DNA of 64,000 nt, taken from Streptomyces pactum (GTDB taxonomy: Bacteria > Actinomycetota > Actinomycetes > Streptomycetales > Streptomycetaceae). The translations under genes were made by a program, and so were the position numbers. The stretch covers positions 5,084,001-5,148,000 of the forward strand of contig NZ_JACYXC010000001.1 of assembly GCF_016031615.1 (NCBI RefSeq), given 5' to 3'. Of the stretch, positions 52,737-61,362 are shown piece after piece; position 1 is the first letter of the stretch; every line of letters starts with the position of its first letter. The notes under the pieces were generated by a model. That model was not told the DNA's origin. It did no database searches and was given only the letters and a program-made list of their open reading frames with translations.

Positions 52737-53692
52737 ATGTTCGCTGCCTACGCCGCACGTATCGACCGGGACAAGCCGCTGGCCGGCCTGGAATTGGGCG
52801 AGCGCCCCGCACCGGACCCGCGCCCCGGCTGGAGCACCGTCAACGTCCGGGCCGCCTCCCTCAACCACCACGACCTGTGGTCGCTGCGCGGGGTGGGTCT
52901 CGGCGAGGAGTCGCTGCCGATGATCCTCGGCTGTGACGCGGCCGGTGTGGACCAGGACGGCAACGAGGTCGTCCTCCACTCCGTCATCGGCCAGAGCGGG
53001 CACGGCGTCGGCCCGCACGAGCCCCGCTCCATCCTGACCGAGCGTTACCAGGGCACCTTCGCCGAGCAGGTGACGGTGCCCACCTGGAACCTGCTGCCCA
53101 AGCCCCGCGAGCTCTCCTTCGAGGAGGCCGCCTGCCTGCCCACGGCCTGGCTGACCGCCTACCGGATGCTCTTCACCAACGCCGGGGTGCGCCCCGGTGA
53201 CTCGGTCCTGGTGCAGGGTGCGGGCGGCGGCGTGGCCACCGCCGCCATCGTGCTGGCCGCCGCCGCGGGCCTGCGGGTCTTCGCCACCAGCCGTGACGAG
53301 ACCGCGGCGCCGGGCGGTCGAGCTGGGGCGGAGGCGCGTTCGCCGGGGAGCGGCTGCCGCGGCGGGTGGACGCGGTCATCGAGACCGTCGGCGCGGCCAC
53401 CTGGTCCCACTCGGTGAAGTCCTTGCGGCCCGGCGGCACGCTGGTCATCTCCGGTGCCACCTCCGGCCCCGACCCCAAGGCCACCGAGCTGAACCGCATC
53501 TTCTTCCTGGAGCTGAAGGTGGTCGGCTCCACCATGGGCACCAAGGAGGAGCTGGCGGACCTGCTGAGCTTCTGCGCGGCGCACGGGGTGCGGCCGGTCA
53601 TCGACTCGGTGCTGCCGCTGGACCGGGCGCGCGAGGGGTTCGAGAAGATGGCCGGCGGCGACCTGTTCGGCAAGGTCGTGCTGACCGTCTGA
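52737..53692 (+). pseudogene. Zinc-binding alcohol dehydrogenase/quinone reductase, frameshifted
   Basis: ATG 52737 begins an MDR-family protein (ASLNHHDLWSLRG, GCDAAG, SILTERYQGTFAEQ, NAGVRPGDSVLVQGAGGGVATAAIVLA). After FATSRDET near 53307 the frame breaks: RRRAVELG is readable in the +1 frame, and the rest (GERLPRRVDAVIETVGAATWSHSVKSL through GGDLFGKVVLTV) in the next frame to 53692. The upstream frame runs on to a stop at 53417. A small number of missing bases within 53305-53345 would restore a normal protein of about 318 aa. Either an inactivated gene or a local sequence error in GC-rich DNA. Confidence 0.8.
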
Positions 53693-53886
53693 CGAGCCGC
53701 CACCCGGCCATCCGCCGGGAGAGGTCGTCCGGCCGCCCGCCGGGACCGGTCACCCGGCCGGCAGCCAGGCCTCCCGTCCTTCGGCCCGGTCGGCCGGCCG
53801 CCCGGCAGCCAGGCCACCCTTTCTCCGCCCGGCCGCCCGTTCTCCGGCCCGGCCGCCCGCCGGGCCGGGCGGCCGGACCGGGCCGC

Positions 53887-54633
53887 TCACCCGCGCGGGG
53901 TCAGGTGGCGCAGCAGGCGGTAGCGGGTGCCGGTCACCTGCCGGTGGCCGGGGAAGTCCCGCACCCGGTGCCAGCCCGGCCGGTCGGCGCCCTGGGCCGT
54001 CTCGTACGCCTCCTCGCTGGTCCACTCGGCGTAGTTGAGCACCCGGTCGGCGGCCGAACCCAGGTGCTTCGCCCCGTTCTCCAGCAGGTGGAAGTGGGCA
54101 CCCAGCAGTTCCCGGTGCTCCTCGGCGCCCTCGTCCAGCGCGCCGATGACGGTGTCGATCCACTCGGTGCGGCGGCCGGCCGTCGCGGCGTCGAAGTGGA
54201 TGTCCACGGTGACGATCAGCCCGGGCTCCGTGGCGGCCCGCCGTACGGGGTCCGGCACATGGCTGCGGTACAGCCGGTAGCGGGACAGCCCGACCCGCTC
54301 GATCCCGGGGACGGCGGCGTCGATCTCGTCGTTCCGCTCCTGCCGGTGGTTGTGGAAGAAGGCGAAGTACGCCTCCTCGCTCGTCCACTGCGAGTAGTGC
54401 ATCAGGGTGTCGCCGTCGGCGGCCGCGTAGATGCCGTACGACAGCAGGTCCGGGGCCGGCCAGGGTCGCTTCTCCCAGGTGGCCGCGATGGCGTCGGCGA
54501 CGGTCCGCTGCCGCTCGGGCGTCCCCACCCGCCAGGTGCTGAACATCGGGGCGCCGACCCCGGGCCGGGCCGGGTCGGGATGCGCGGTGGTGGACACGGT
54601 CGACGGCTGCGGGGCGGAGTCGGACGTGGACAT
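53887..54633 (-). CDS. Two-domain ABM-like (dimeric alpha-beta barrel) protein
   Basis: 248 aa with two similar halves, each containing an antibiotic-biosynthesis-monooxygenase-like segment: YSQWTSEEAYFAF near residue 82 and YAEWTSEEAYETA near 205, each followed by a G-x-x-RYRL strand. Such proteins act as cofactor-free monooxygenases or as regulators; no specific function can be given. The 30-residue N-terminal tail is disordered. ATG 54633; the leader forms a strong hairpin covering the Shine-Dalgarno. Confidence 0.75.
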   Translation of the reverse strand: MSTSDSAPQPSTVSTTAHPDPARPGVGAPMFSTWRVGTPERQRTVADAIAATWEKRPWPAPDLLSYGIYAAADGDTLMHYSQWTSEEAYFAFFHNHRQERNDEIDAAVPGIERVGLSRYRLYRSHVPDPVRRAATEPGLIVTVDIHFDAATAGRRTEWIDTVIGALDEGAEEHRELLGAHFHLLENGAKHLGSAADRVLNYAEWTSEEAYETAQGADRPGWHRVRDFPGHRQVTGTRYRLLRHLTPRG

Positions 54634-54634
54634 G

Positions 54635-54700
54635 GAGGTCTCCCCAGAAGATCGTGGTGTCCGCCCGGCGGCCGGGCGGTCACCACGATCCTGGGACCTC
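54635..54700 (-). promoter_or_regulatory. Large leader hairpin over the ribosome-binding site
   Basis: Outer arms GAGGTC / GACCTC (54635-54640, 54695-54700), CCAG/CTGG, then a 20-bp inner stem with one mismatch (54650-54669 / 54671-54690). The Shine-Dalgarno (GGGGAGACC on the minus strand) lies inside the stem. It could be the terminator of the upstream gene, an attenuator, or both. Confidence 0.6.
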
Positions 54701-54742
54701 AACCAAAGATGAGGTCAAGGGGTTCCGGGCACGGCCGGCCGG

Positions 54743-55624
54743 TCAGTCGTACGTGACCTGGACGGTGCCGATCCCCAGCGTGCTCCGGGCGGGCAGCATC
54801 CCGGACCCGAAGACCGCCGCCAGCAGCGGGAGGGTCAGCGCGGCGAGCCGCTCGGCGCGCTCCTCGCCCAGCGCCCGCCAGGGTCCCGCGGCGAGCAGGT
54901 CGGTGCGGCGCTCGATGTCGTCGCGGCCCTGCCGGCCGCGCTCGGTGGCCTTGCCGGCCCCGTCCACCCAGCCGCGCTCCGCCAGCCGTTCGCGGGCCGC
55001 CGCCCACTGCTCCGGGCTCCAGCCGCGGGCCGCGAAGTTCTCCTCCGGCGCGGCGTCCACCGCGGCGAAGGACACCAGGGACTCGCACGGGTCCAGCCCG
55101 GCGGCGAGCACGGCGGCGAGGTGGCCGTCGCCGCGGTGCTCGCGCAGCACCGTGAGCGCCTGCCAGAGCGCCAGGTGCGGCTCGTCGGACCAGGGCAGGT
55201 CGCGGTTGGCGGCGGCGAGCGGACGGCCCGCGGCGTCGGCGTACCCGGCGGCCTCGGTGGCCAGCGCCGCCGCCTCGGCGATCTCCCGGCCGCCGATCAC
55301 CTCCGGGGCCAGCGCGCGGTAGGTCCGGTCCACCGCGCGAAGCCGGGCGGCCAGCACCTCCTCGGGCGTGGCGACCGACCAGACGCCGGGCACGTGCTCG
55401 GCCACGGTCCGCGGGCTGAAGCTGTGGAACGTGGCGGTGACCAGCTCGGGCCCGGCCGCGCCCAGCGGGGCGGCGCGCCAGGCGAAGTAGCTGGGCCAGC
55501 GGCTGGAGTTGTCGTAGCCCAGCGCGGCGGCCTCCTCGAAGGCCTGCGGGGCGAAGTACAGGCAGGCGTGCAGTCCCTCCAGGTGGTGCCACATCCGTCG
55601 GGCGAGCGCTTGGTGCCGGGTCAT
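54743..55624 (-). CDS. SCO6745-family protein
   Basis: A 293-aa helical actinobacterial protein of the SCO6745 group (MWHHLEGLHACLYFAPQAFEEAAALGY start; RGWSPEQWAAARERLAERGW winged-helix-like segment near 215). Members occur widely in Streptomyces; biochemical role unknown. ATG 55624 with GAGAGG upstream. Probably on one transcript with the ABM-like gene unless the hairpin between them terminates. Confidence 0.82.
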   Translation of the reverse strand: MTRHQALARRMWHHLEGLHACLYFAPQAFEEAAALGYDNSSRWPSYFAWRAAPLGAAGPELVTATFHSFSPRTVAEHVPGVWSVATPEEVLAARLRAVDRTYRALAPEVIGGREIAEAAALATEAAGYADAAGRPLAAANRDLPWSDEPHLALWQALTVLREHRGDGHLAAVLAAGLDPCESLVSFAAVDAAPEENFAARGWSPEQWAAARERLAERGWVDGAGKATERGRQGRDDIERRTDLLAAGPWRALGEERAERLAALTLPLLAAVFGSGMLPARSTLGIGTVQVTYD

Positions 55625-56166
55625 GTGCCGTACCTCTCGGGTCTGCTCGGGTCATGTCGGGTCCGCCGGGGGCGGGACGGGGCCCGGCCGGGACCGGGCC
55701 CCCTTACGACCTGACTCCGCGCCGGGCCCGGAGGTTGAGCGGTGCGGGCGGGACGGGAGCCGGGCCGCGGCGCGGGCGGGATGGAAGCCGTCGCGAGGCG
55801 CGGGCGGGGCGGGAGCCGGAAGCCGCGGGCGGGATCGGGCCCGGAGGCCGGGTGGTGTGGTCCGAGGCCGGGCGAGAGCGCCGCCTGGCGCGTCCCCGCC
55901 CCGGGTGGCGCGGACCCGTCGCCCGGGGCCGCCGTGCCCGTGGGTGCCCCCGGGGGGCGGTGTGCGTGCCGCTCCGGACCCGGGCGGAGGGGCGGAGGGT
56001 CCGGTCCCCGGACGGAATCCGGGGACCGGGCCGCCGGCCGGCCGGTGTGCCGGGCGGCCGAAGCGGAGGCGGCGTGCCCGGACCCCCGTCCCAGGTGACC
56101 GGGGCGGGGCCGCGCCGGGGCGGAGCCGGTCCTCGGCGGCGTATTAATCTCAGCTGTCCATTACCA
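55625..56166. other. Boundary region with 28-bp degenerate tandem repeats
   Basis: No gene. A 9-bp hairpin (GGGGCCCGG / CCGGGCCCC) lies at 55679-55702. Three degenerate 28-bp units begin at 55741, 55769 and 55797, each with GCGGGCGGGA or a variant. The region ends in an A/T-rich segment leading to the SARP repeats and marks the left edge of the terphenyl cluster. Confidence 0.55.
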
Positions 56167-56195
56167 CTAGAGCCTGACTAGAGCCTCACTAGAGG
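56167..56195 (+). promoter_or_regulatory. SARP operator: three CTAGAG heptamers at 11-bp period
   Basis: CTAGAGC-CTGA-CTAGAGC-CTCA-CTAGAGG: three direct heptamer repeats separated by 4 bp, as bound by ActII-ORF4/DnrI-type activators (consensus close to TCGAGC). A -10-like TACATA/TATGTT follows at about 9-13 bp, replacing a -35 element. The cognate activator is probably the SARP at 62213. Confidence 0.8.
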
Positions 56196-56269
56196 ATCGT
56201 GGAGTACATATGTTCGCGACTGTTACCTTCAGTTCCTCAGAATCGGGAGGGAAGAGGTCAGTGGGGACT

Positions 56270-59095
56270 ATGACAGTAAAACCCATGAAGCTTTCCGTGC
56301 CGGAAAACGCGCAGGACCTGGAGTTTATCGCTCAGGTTCTGGTGCGCGCCGCGAGAAAACACCCGGACGCCGGAGTGCGTTACCTGCCCGGCGATGTGGA
56401 AAGTGAATCCGTTTTCCAGTCCTACGGTGAATTGCTGGACGCCGCCCTGACCATCCTCACCGGGCTGCGTGAACAAGGACTGAAGCCGCAGGACAAGGTG
56501 ACCCTGCTGCTGGCGGGGCAGCGTGATTTCCTCGCCGTGCTGTGGGCCTGTGTCCTGGGCGGATTCGTCCCGTGCCCGATGGTCCCGCTGCCCGGCGACC
56601 CCGCGCGCTGGGCGGCCCAGCTCGCCCACATCGACCAGCTGCTGGAACGTCCCCTGCTGGTCACCACCGAGGCGATGCGCGCGGAACTGCCGGACGTGCC
56701 CGGCCTTCGGGTGGCCCCGCTGGAGGGGCTGCGCGGCGGGCCGCCGGCGACCGAGATCCACCGGGCGGCCCCCGGTGACCTCGCGTTCCTGGTCCTCACC
56801 TCGGGGTCCACCGGGAATTCCAAGGCCGTCATGCTGACCAATGCGAATCTCCTCGCCTCCATGGCGGGCAAGTCGGACAAACAGCAGCTCACCGCCGCGG
56901 ACACCACCTTCAACTGGATCTCCTACGACCATGTCGCCGCGCTCCTCGAAGCGCATCTGCTGCCGCTCTACGTGGGCGCGAACCAATTGCACGCGCCGGC
57001 CTCCGTCATACTTGAGGACCCGCTTCAGTTTCTGCGAATAGTCTCCCGCTACCGGGTCACCATGACCTTCACCCCGAACTTTCTGCTCGGCCCGCTCAAC
57101 GCGGCCGCGCAGAAAATAACCGAGGAAAAGGAGAAGGGCGGCCCCGGTCTGGACCTGAGCGCGCTGCGGCACATCGTCAGCGGCGGCGAGGCCAACGTGG
57201 TGGCCACCGGGGAGGCCTTCCTCGCCGGCTACGCCCCCCACGGGCTGCGCGGCTCGGCCCTGTGGCCCGCCTTCGGGATGACCGAGACCTGCGCCGGCAG
57301 CATCTACAACCGGGAGTTCCCGGCCGCCGACGCCGGCAACGAGTTCGCCAACCTCGGCACCCCCGTCAAGGGGCTGCGCATCCGCGTCGCGGACGACGAC
57401 AACAACCCCCTGCCCACCGGCGAGACCGGGGAACTCCAGCTCAACGGCCCGATGATCACCAGCGGCTACTACCGCAACGAGGAGGCCACCCGGGAGGCGT
57501 TCACCCCCGACGGCTGGTTCCGCAGCGGCGACCTGGGCCGCATCGACGAGGGCGGCCGGCTCACCCTCGTGGGACGCTCCAAGGACAGCATCATCGTCAA
57601 TGGCGTCAACTACTTCAGCCACGAGATCGAGGCCGTGCTGGAACAGCTCGACGGCGTCTCCGGCGGCTACGTGGCGGCCTTCCCCACCCGCAGGCCCGGC
57701 AGCGACACCGAGCAGCTGGTCATCGCCGTCAACCCGGAGAACGGCCCCGAGGGCAGCGACGAGGCCGACCTGTACCGGCTGCTCACCGCCATCCGCTCCA
57801 CCGTGGTGATGCTCTGGGGCTTCCGGCCCACCCACGTCCTCCCGCTGCCCAAGGACGCCTTCCCCAAGACCAGCCTGGGCAAGACGCTGCGCCAGCGGAT
57901 GCGCCGGACCCTGGAGTCCGGCGGCTACGACGACGTGATCGCGCGCGTCGCCGAGCTGACCCGGCGGCGGCTGGGCGGCCACACCCCGCCCGCCACCGCC
58001 ACCGAGCGGGTCCTCACCGAGATCTACGCCGAGATGTTCGACGCGGCGCCCGAGGACATCAGCGCCACCGCCAGCTTCTTCGACCTCGGCGGCACCTCGC
58101 TCGACATCCTCCGGCTGCGCCGCCAGGTGGAGCGCCGGCTGGGCGTGGCCGACCTGCCGATCATCACGGTCCTCACCAACCCCACCGCGCGCGCCCTCGC
58201 CGCCCACCTCGACAGCGACCGGGCGGGCGGCACCGGCGCCTACGACCCGGTGGTGCCGCTCCAGCCCAACGGCGACAAGACCCCGCTGTTCTGCGTCCAC
58301 CCCGGCGTCGGCGAGGTCCTGGTCTTCGTCAACCTCGCCAAGTACTTCGTCGGCGACCGCCCCTTCCACGCGCTGCGCGCCCGCGGCTTCAACGAGGGCG
58401 AGGAGCCGTTCGGCAGCTTCGAGGAGATGGTCACCACCTATGTGGCGGCCATCCGGCGGCGGCAGCCGCACGGGCCCTACGCCGTGGCCGGTTACTCCTA
58501 CGGCGGCGCGGTCGCCTTCGAGATCGCCAAGGCGCTGGAGGCCGAGGGCGAGCGCGTGGACTTCGTCGGCAGCTTCAACCTCCCACCGCACATCAAGTAC
58601 CGGATGGAGGAGCTGGACTTCGTCGAGACCGCGGCCAACCTCGCCTTCTTCCTGGACCTGATCAACAAAAAGCAGTCCCTGGACCTGCCGGACCAGCTGC
58701 GCCACCTGCCCAGGGAGGAGCAGCTGGCCCACTTCCTGCGCATCGCGCCGGCCGACCGGCTCCGCGACCTCGACCTGGACCTGGCGAAGTTCAGCGCCTG
58801 GGCGGAGCTGGCCAACGGGCTCACCGACCTGGGCCGCACCTACACTCCCACCGGCACCACACGTTCGATGACGGTCTTCTACGCCATCCCGCTGCGGGGC
58901 ACCAAGGAGGACTGGCTGGAGAACGAGCTGCGCCGGTGGGACGAGCACACCAGGGAGCCCAACCGGTACATCGACGTGCCCGGGGAGCACTACACCCTGA
59001 TGGGGCCGCAGCACGTGGCGGCCTTCCAGGCGATCCTGCGCAGGGAACTCGACCGCGCACTGGGCGACGGCCCGGTGACCGACGATGGGGAGTAA
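56270..59095 (+). CDS. A-T-TE synthetase, polyporic acid/atromentin type (aryl-pyruvate dimerising)
   Basis: A 941-aa single-module NRPS-like enzyme without a condensation domain. Adenylation domain, residues about 10-560: A3 LTSGSTGNSKA near 176, TFNWISYDHVAALLEAHL near 220 (the WI-x-x-DH signature of aryl-pyruvate-activating enzymes such as EchA, RalA, TdiA), GMTETCAG, catalytic Lys in KTSLGK. Thiolation domain with Ser610 (DLGGTS). Thioesterase with Ser743 (GYSYGG) and His907 (GEHYTL). It should couple two phenylpyruvates or 4-hydroxyphenylpyruvates into a diaryl-dihydroxybenzoquinone. ATG 56270 is chosen because the promoter elements imply transcription starts after 56210; ATG 56210 and GTG 56261 are alternatives. 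Confidence 0.9.
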   Translation: MTVKPMKLSVPENAQDLEFIAQVLVRAARKHPDAGVRYLPGDVESESVFQSYGELLDAALTILTGLREQGLKPQDKVTLLLAGQRDFLAVLWACVLGGFVPCPMVPLPGDPARWAAQLAHIDQLLERPLLVTTEAMRAELPDVPGLRVAPLEGLRGGPPATEIHRAAPGDLAFLVLTSGSTGNSKAVMLTNANLLASMAGKSDKQQLTAADTTFNWISYDHVAALLEAHLLPLYVGANQLHAPASVILEDPLQFLRIVSRYRVTMTFTPNFLLGPLNAAAQKITEEKEKGGPGLDLSALRHIVSGGEANVVATGEAFLAGYAPHGLRGSALWPAFGMTETCAGSIYNREFPAADAGNEFANLGTPVKGLRIRVADDDNNPLPTGETGELQLNGPMITSGYYRNEEATREAFTPDGWFRSGDLGRIDEGGRLTLVGRSKDSIIVNGVNYFSHEIEAVLEQLDGVSGGYVAAFPTRRPGSDTEQLVIAVNPENGPEGSDEADLYRLLTAIRSTVVMLWGFRPTHVLPLPKDAFPKTSLGKTLRQRMRRTLESGGYDDVIARVAELTRRRLGGHTPPATATERVLTEIYAEMFDAAPEDISATASFFDLGGTSLDILRLRRQVERRLGVADLPIITVLTNPTARALAAHLDSDRAGGTGAYDPVVPLQPNGDKTPLFCVHPGVGEVLVFVNLAKYFVGDRPFHALRARGFNEGEEPFGSFEEMVTTYVAAIRRRQPHGPYAVAGYSYGGAVAFEIAKALEAEGERVDFVGSFNLPPHIKYRMEELDFVETAANLAFFLDLINKKQSLDLPDQLRHLPREEQLAHFLRIAPADRLRDLDLDLAKFSAWAELANGLTDLGRTYTPTGTTRSMTVFYAIPLRGTKEDWLENELRRWDEHTREPNRYIDVPGEHYTLMGPQHVAAFQAILRRELDRALGDGPVTDDGE

Positions 59096-60023
59096 GAGGT
59101 TGGAAGGGAAGAAGATCCTGGTCACCGGCGGTACCGGCCAGGTGGCCAGGCCGGTGGCCGAGGCGCTGGCCGAGCACAACGAGGTGTGGTGCCTGGGCCG
59201 GTTCGGCACCCCCGGCGTCGAGGACGAGCTGCGCGCCCGCGGCATCACCACGTTCCGCTGGGACATGGACGACCTCGGTGAGGAGGCGTACCGGGACCTG
59301 CCGACCGACTTCACCCATGTCGTCCACTCCGCGGTGCGCCGCGGCGAGGACGGCGACTTCAACGCCGCGGTCGAGGTCAACTCGGTGGCCTGCGGACGGC
59401 TGATGACCCACTGCCGCACCGCCGAGGCGTTCCTCTTCGTCTCCACCGGCGCGCTGTACAAGCGGCGGACGCTGGACCACAAGTACACCGAGACCGACCC
59501 GGTGGACGGCGTCGCCGACTGGCTGCCCGCCTACCCGGTCGGCAAGATCGCCGCGGAGGGCACCGTCCGGGCCTTCGCCCAGGTGCTCGGGTTGCCGACC
59601 ACCATCGCCCGGCTCAACATCGCCTACGGGCCCGGCGGCTACGGCGGCGTGCCGATGCTGTACTTCAAGCGGATGCTCGCCGGTGAGCCGATCCCGGTGC
59701 CGGTCGAGGGCCAGAACTGGTGCTCGCTGCTGTACACCGACGACCTGGTCGCCCAGGTGCCCCGGCTGTGGGAGGCCGCCGCCACCCCGGCCACCCTGGT
59801 CAACTGGGGCGGCGACGAGTCCGTCGGCATCACCGACTGCGTGCGGTACCTGGAGGAGCTGACCGGGATCGAGGCCAAGCTGGTGCCCAGCGAGGTGACC
59901 CGGGAGACCTACCAGTTCGACCCCACGCTGCGCCGCGAACTCACCGGCCCCTGCACGGTCGGCTGGCGGGAGGGCATACGCCGGACCCTCCAGGCGCTGT
60001 ACCCCGAGCACCTCAAGGGCTGA
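59085..60023 (+). CDS. NAD(P)-dependent epimerase/reductase, probable terphenylquinone ketoreductase
   Basis: A 312-aa extended SDR. Rossmann motif TGGTGQVA at residues 13-20, VSTGALY Ser, and catalytic Tyr150/Lys154 (YPVGK). Beside an A-T-TE synthetase and a SnoaL-like protein this matches the terfestatin/echoside pathways, where, as I recall, a ketoreductase and a dehydratase together reduce polyporic acid to a trihydroxy-terphenyl. ATG 59085 overlaps the synthetase gene by 11 bp (translational coupling). Confidence 0.85.
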   Translation: MGSKRLEGKKILVTGGTGQVARPVAEALAEHNEVWCLGRFGTPGVEDELRARGITTFRWDMDDLGEEAYRDLPTDFTHVVHSAVRRGEDGDFNAAVEVNSVACGRLMTHCRTAEAFLFVSTGALYKRRTLDHKYTETDPVDGVADWLPAYPVGKIAAEGTVRAFAQVLGLPTTIARLNIAYGPGGYGGVPMLYFKRMLAGEPIPVPVEGQNWCSLLYTDDLVAQVPRLWEAAATPATLVNWGGDESVGITDCVRYLEELTGIEAKLVPSEVTRETYQFDPTLRRELTGPCTVGWREGIRRTLQALYPEHLKG

Positions 60024-60038
60024 AGGAGCCGCACGACC

Positions 60039-60473
60039 ATGGCAGATCTGACGGAACAGACCACCACCGAAGAGCAGGTGTCCGCGAACCTGCGGGCCAT
60101 CCGGCGCAGCTACGAGGGGTTCCGCACCCGCGACGTGGAGGCGCTGCTCTCCGCGATGCACCCGGACGTGGAGTGGGTGCACCCCGACGGCATGGCCAAG
60201 TACGGCCTGGGGGGCACCAAGCACGGCCACGCCGGGATCAAGGAGTTCCTGGCGCACGTGCCCACCGTCCTGGGCGGGATGCGGCTGGAGCCGCGCGAGT
60301 TCATCGAGCAGGGCGACCGGATCGTGGTCTTCGGCACGCGTGAGGTGACCAGCCGCCGCGGCACCACCGTGACGCTGGACTTCGTGCACTCGTGGACCAT
60401 GCGGGACGGCCGGGCGACCCGCATGGAGGACATCTTCGACACCGTCGCGTTCCACGAGCTGATCGAGAGTTGA
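60039..60473 (+). CDS. SnoaL-like (NTF2-fold) protein, probable terphenyl dehydratase
   Basis: A 144-aa NTF2-like cone fold (LRAIRRSYEGFRTRDVEALLSAMHPDVEWVHPDG, FIEQGDRIVVFGTREV, VHSWTMRDGRATRMEDIFD). His/Asp/Glu residues lining such pockets catalyse dehydrations or isomerisations. Third gene of the operon, 15 bp after the reductase; the expected partner that removes water after quinone reduction. ATG 60039 with GAAGGAG 10 nt upstream. Confidence 0.82.
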   Translation: MADLTEQTTTEEQVSANLRAIRRSYEGFRTRDVEALLSAMHPDVEWVHPDGMAKYGLGGTKHGHAGIKEFLAHVPTVLGGMRLEPREFIEQGDRIVVFGTREVTSRRGTTVTLDFVHSWTMRDGRATRMEDIFDTVAFHELIES

Positions 60474-60539
60474 TCGAGAGCTGACCGGCAGCCGGCCGGC
60501 AGCTGTTCCGGAGCGGCCCGGAGCCGGTCTCCGGATCCA

Positions 60540-60583
60540 CCGGAGGGGCCGGCCCCCGAGCGATCGGGGGCCGGCCCCTCCGG
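60540..60583. terminator. 19-bp perfect hairpin, bidirectional terminator
   Basis: A perfect 19-bp inverted repeat with loop AGCGAT between the SnoaL-like gene and the convergent nitroreductase gene. It ends the biosynthetic operon. Confidence 0.85.
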
Positions 60584-60591
60584 CCGGCGGC

Positions 60592-61212
60592 TCAGACGGT
60601 GCTGACCACCTCGTCGTACGCCAGCCGCGGCAGCCGGCCCATCCACGCGTCCGGCCCCGGCCGGCCGATGTTCACCACGCACAGGGCGGCGTGCCGCCCG
60701 TCCGGGAAGAACTCCTTGGTGACCGCCTCCCGGTCGAAACCGATCATCGGGCCCGCGGCGAGCCCGGCGGCCCGCACGCCCATGATGAAGTAGCCGATCT
60801 GGATGGCGGTGTTGAACTTCGCCGACTCGGCGCGCGCCGCCGGGTCCTCGAAGAGCGCCTGCGGGTTCTCCATGAACGGCACCAGCTTCGGCAGCTCCTC
60901 GTGGAAGTCCAGGTCGGCGCCGAGCACCGCGACGAGCGGGGCCTTCGCCGTCTTCTCCTGGTTCCGGCCGGTCATCATCGACACCAGCCGCTCCCGGGCC
61001 CCGGCCGAGCGCACCAGCACCACCCGCAGCGGCTGCTGGTTCAACGACGTGGGCCCGAACTTCACCAGCTCGTAGATGGCGCGGACCTGTTCGTCCGTCA
61101 CCGGCTCGTCGGTGAAGGTGTTGGCGGTACGGGCCTCCCGGAACAGCTGGTCCTGCGCCTGCGCCGGCAGGGTGATGAGGTCGTCGGTGCCGCTGTTCTC
61201 CGGTGCGCTCAT
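60592..61212 (-). CDS. Nitroreductase-family protein (RutE/malonic-semialdehyde-reductase-like)
   Basis: A 206-aa FMN-dependent NAD(P)H oxidoreductase (EARTANTFTDEPVTDEQVRAIYELVKFGPTSLNQQP; GAPMIGFD-like GPMIGFDREAV). Complete. In the terphenyl context it could reduce a quinone or an aldehyde, but it is on its own transcript, divergent from a TetR gene that probably controls it; it may equally serve general quinone detoxification. ATG 61212. Confidence 0.88.
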   Translation of the reverse strand: MSAPENSGTDDLITLPAQAQDQLFREARTANTFTDEPVTDEQVRAIYELVKFGPTSLNQQPLRVVLVRSAGARERLVSMMTGRNQEKTAKAPLVAVLGADLDFHEELPKLVPFMENPQALFEDPAARAESAKFNTAIQIGYFIMGVRAAGLAAGPMIGFDREAVTKEFFPDGRHAALCVVNIGRPGPDAWMGRLPRLAYDEVVSTV

Positions 61213-61250
61213 GAACCTCTCCTCGTGAGGATGGTGCCAATTTATTGGAC

Positions 61251-61266
61251 TGGACTGCCTAGTCCA
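61251..61266. promoter_or_regulatory. Palindromic TetR operator in the nitroreductase-TetR intergenic region
   Basis: TGGACT-GCCT-AGTCCA, a perfect 6-bp inverted repeat, with further copies of TGGACT/AGTCCA around it (61246-61300). Likely bound by the TetR protein encoded next to it. Confidence 0.65.
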
Positions 61267-61362
61267 CTCCGGTACGGAAGGCTAGACTCGCCAGTCCATT
61301 CGGGGCAAGAGCAGACTGGTCCCCTCACCAGTGCGGAACGGAGCGAGAGGACACGGGCAACG

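Noticed and set aside
56258..59488. 1076-codon minus-strand open frame opposite the A-T-TE synthetase
   Set aside because: Val/Leu/Gly/His-rich low-complexity translation, exact mirror of a well-supported gene.
60592..61212. Counting the nitroreductase as a core terphenyl enzyme
   Set aside because: It is on the opposite strand behind a terminator with its own TetR operator; a role in the pathway is only a possibility.
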